Assembly: GCA_029062865.1 (NCBI GenBank)
Contig: JAIDPG010000274.1
Span: 1-12,298, forward strand
Reading direction: 5' to 3'
Origin: Oscillospiraceae bacterium
GTDB lineage: Bacteria; Bacillota; Clostridia; Oscillospirales; Ruminococcaceae
DNA: 12,298 bases
How positions within the stretch are numbered: the first letter of the stretch is position 1; each line of letters opens with the position of its first letter. Made by a program: the position numbers and the translations under genes. Shown one piece after another: positions 11,978 to 12,298 of this stretch. The notes beneath the pieces were generated by a model, which saw nothing but the letters and a program-made list of their open reading frames with translations, was not told where the DNA came from and ran no database searches.

Positions 11978-12007
11978 AAACGTCCCTTGTATCAAATACA
12001 AGGGACG
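11976..12007 (-). terminator. Proline T-box regulated terminator
   Basis: On the minus strand a perfect 12-bp stem pairs CGTCCCTTGTAT (12007-11996) with ATACAAGGGACG (11992-11981) around a TTG loop, followed by T5 (11980-11976). It comes 11 bases after the T-box sequence, as expected for the terminator alternative to the antiterminator. Confidence 0.94.
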
Positions 12008-12215
12008 AGTAATTTCACCCGCGTTACCACCCAAATTCGGATAAACCGCAACTCAATTGCCCTTAACGCGGGCAGACGTCGCCGCTTAACGCTTTCGCTT
12101 TTCGCGGCGCACTCCAAGACGGGTTCGTCGCGCTCGGATAACGGCTCGCACCTGCCGCCGCCTCTCTGAAAACCTCGCGTGAGTACTGTTTCTTGTCATC
12201 GCTTTAAAATATTAC
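11976..12215 (-). ncRNA. T-box riboswitch leader, proline specifier
   Basis: Read on the minus strand, the leader opens AAAGCGATGACAAGAAACAGTA, the same GATGA and AGTA boxes as the tyrosine leader. The specifier region reads GACGAACCCGTCTTGGAG. The segment after the codon aligns with the tyrosine leader so that CCC (12121-12123) takes the place of TAC; CCG one base on is possible, and both mean proline. The T-box is GGTGGTAACGCGG (12031-12019), followed by the terminator. It should sense uncharged tRNA-Pro and release transcription of proS and the three genes behind it. The 5' end is predicted from the promoter. Confidence 0.94.
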
Positions 12216-12221
12216 CTTAAT

Positions 12222-12250
12222 ATTATAGCACTTTTCCCCCGATTTGTCAA
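12222..12250 (-). promoter_or_regulatory. Sigma-A promoter of the proS operon
   Basis: On the minus strand TTGACA (12250-12245) and TATAAT (12227-12222) are 17 bases apart with an extended -10 TG at 12230-12229. It is a perfect consensus match, with the same layout as the tyrosine operon promoter. Start of transcription expected near 12215. Confidence 0.93.
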
Positions 12251-12274
12251 GCCCTAAAATTTTTTCAAAACCCC

Positions 12275-12280
12275 TTGACA
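12275..12280 (+). promoter_or_regulatory. Possible -35 box of a divergent promoter at the window edge
   Basis: TTGACA on the plus strand, 18 bases from the end of the window. With a 17-base spacer the -10 box would begin at the very last base (T at 12298), so it cannot be verified. If real, it would drive a gene divergent from proS, with the two -35 boxes 24 bases apart. Confidence 0.3.
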
Positions 12281-12298
12281 ACTCCCCCAGTCTATGCT

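Overview
The window looks like a chromosomal segment of a low-to-moderate G+C Gram-positive bacterium of the Clostridia, probably an Oscillospiraceae/Ruminococcus-type gut organism. The basis is: strong AGGAGG ribosome sites, two T-box tRNA-sensing leaders with perfect consensus sigma-A promoters (TTGACA, 17-bp spacer, extended TGnTATAAT), a lipobox lipoprotein, and Firmicutes-type TyrRS and ProRS. The genus is inference.

Layout, left to right. (1) 1-2171, plus strand: a compact run of a DUF1963/YwqG-like protein (5' end outside the window), a SUFU-domain protein and a second, complete DUF1963 paralogue. This is the type of gene set seen in immunity-protein clusters. (2) 2180-4939, plus strand: a promoter and tyrosine-specifier T-box leader ending in a terminator, followed by a putative lipoprotein, a GNAT acetyltransferase and tyrS. 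An ~82-bp element carrying a 14-codon small ORF and a ribosome site occurs twice, once before the lipoprotein gene and once before the GNAT gene. A 37-bp scar of the GNAT gene lies between them, so the region records a partial tandem duplication in which one GNAT copy was replaced by the lipoprotein gene. (3) 4940-6602: a pair of palindromes, then a 511-residue helical protein of unknown function. (4) 6603-7478: a strongly structured 165-bp leader, a PnuC-type vitamin-precursor permease and its terminator. (5) 7523-12250, minus strand: a proline T-box operon, read right to left as promoter, T-box leader and terminator, a ~285-bp leader containing three tandem hairpin repeats, proS, a pair of palindromes, a ThrH-type phosphatase/phosphotransferase, a 103-residue protein, a 463-residue secreted and membrane-anchored protein, and a terminator. 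The last three genes overlap by 1 and 4 bases.

Two operons are therefore built on the same plan. In each, an aminoacyl-tRNA synthetase is placed under a T-box that senses its own uncharged tRNA, and accessory genes of unclear relation to tRNA charging share the transcript. No transposase, integrase, tRNA, rRNA or CRISPR array is visible. No complete new defence system is evident. The most unusual features are the duplicated leader/small-ORF element with its GNAT scar, the pnuC leader with mutually exclusive pairings, and the covarying hairpin repeats in the proS leader.
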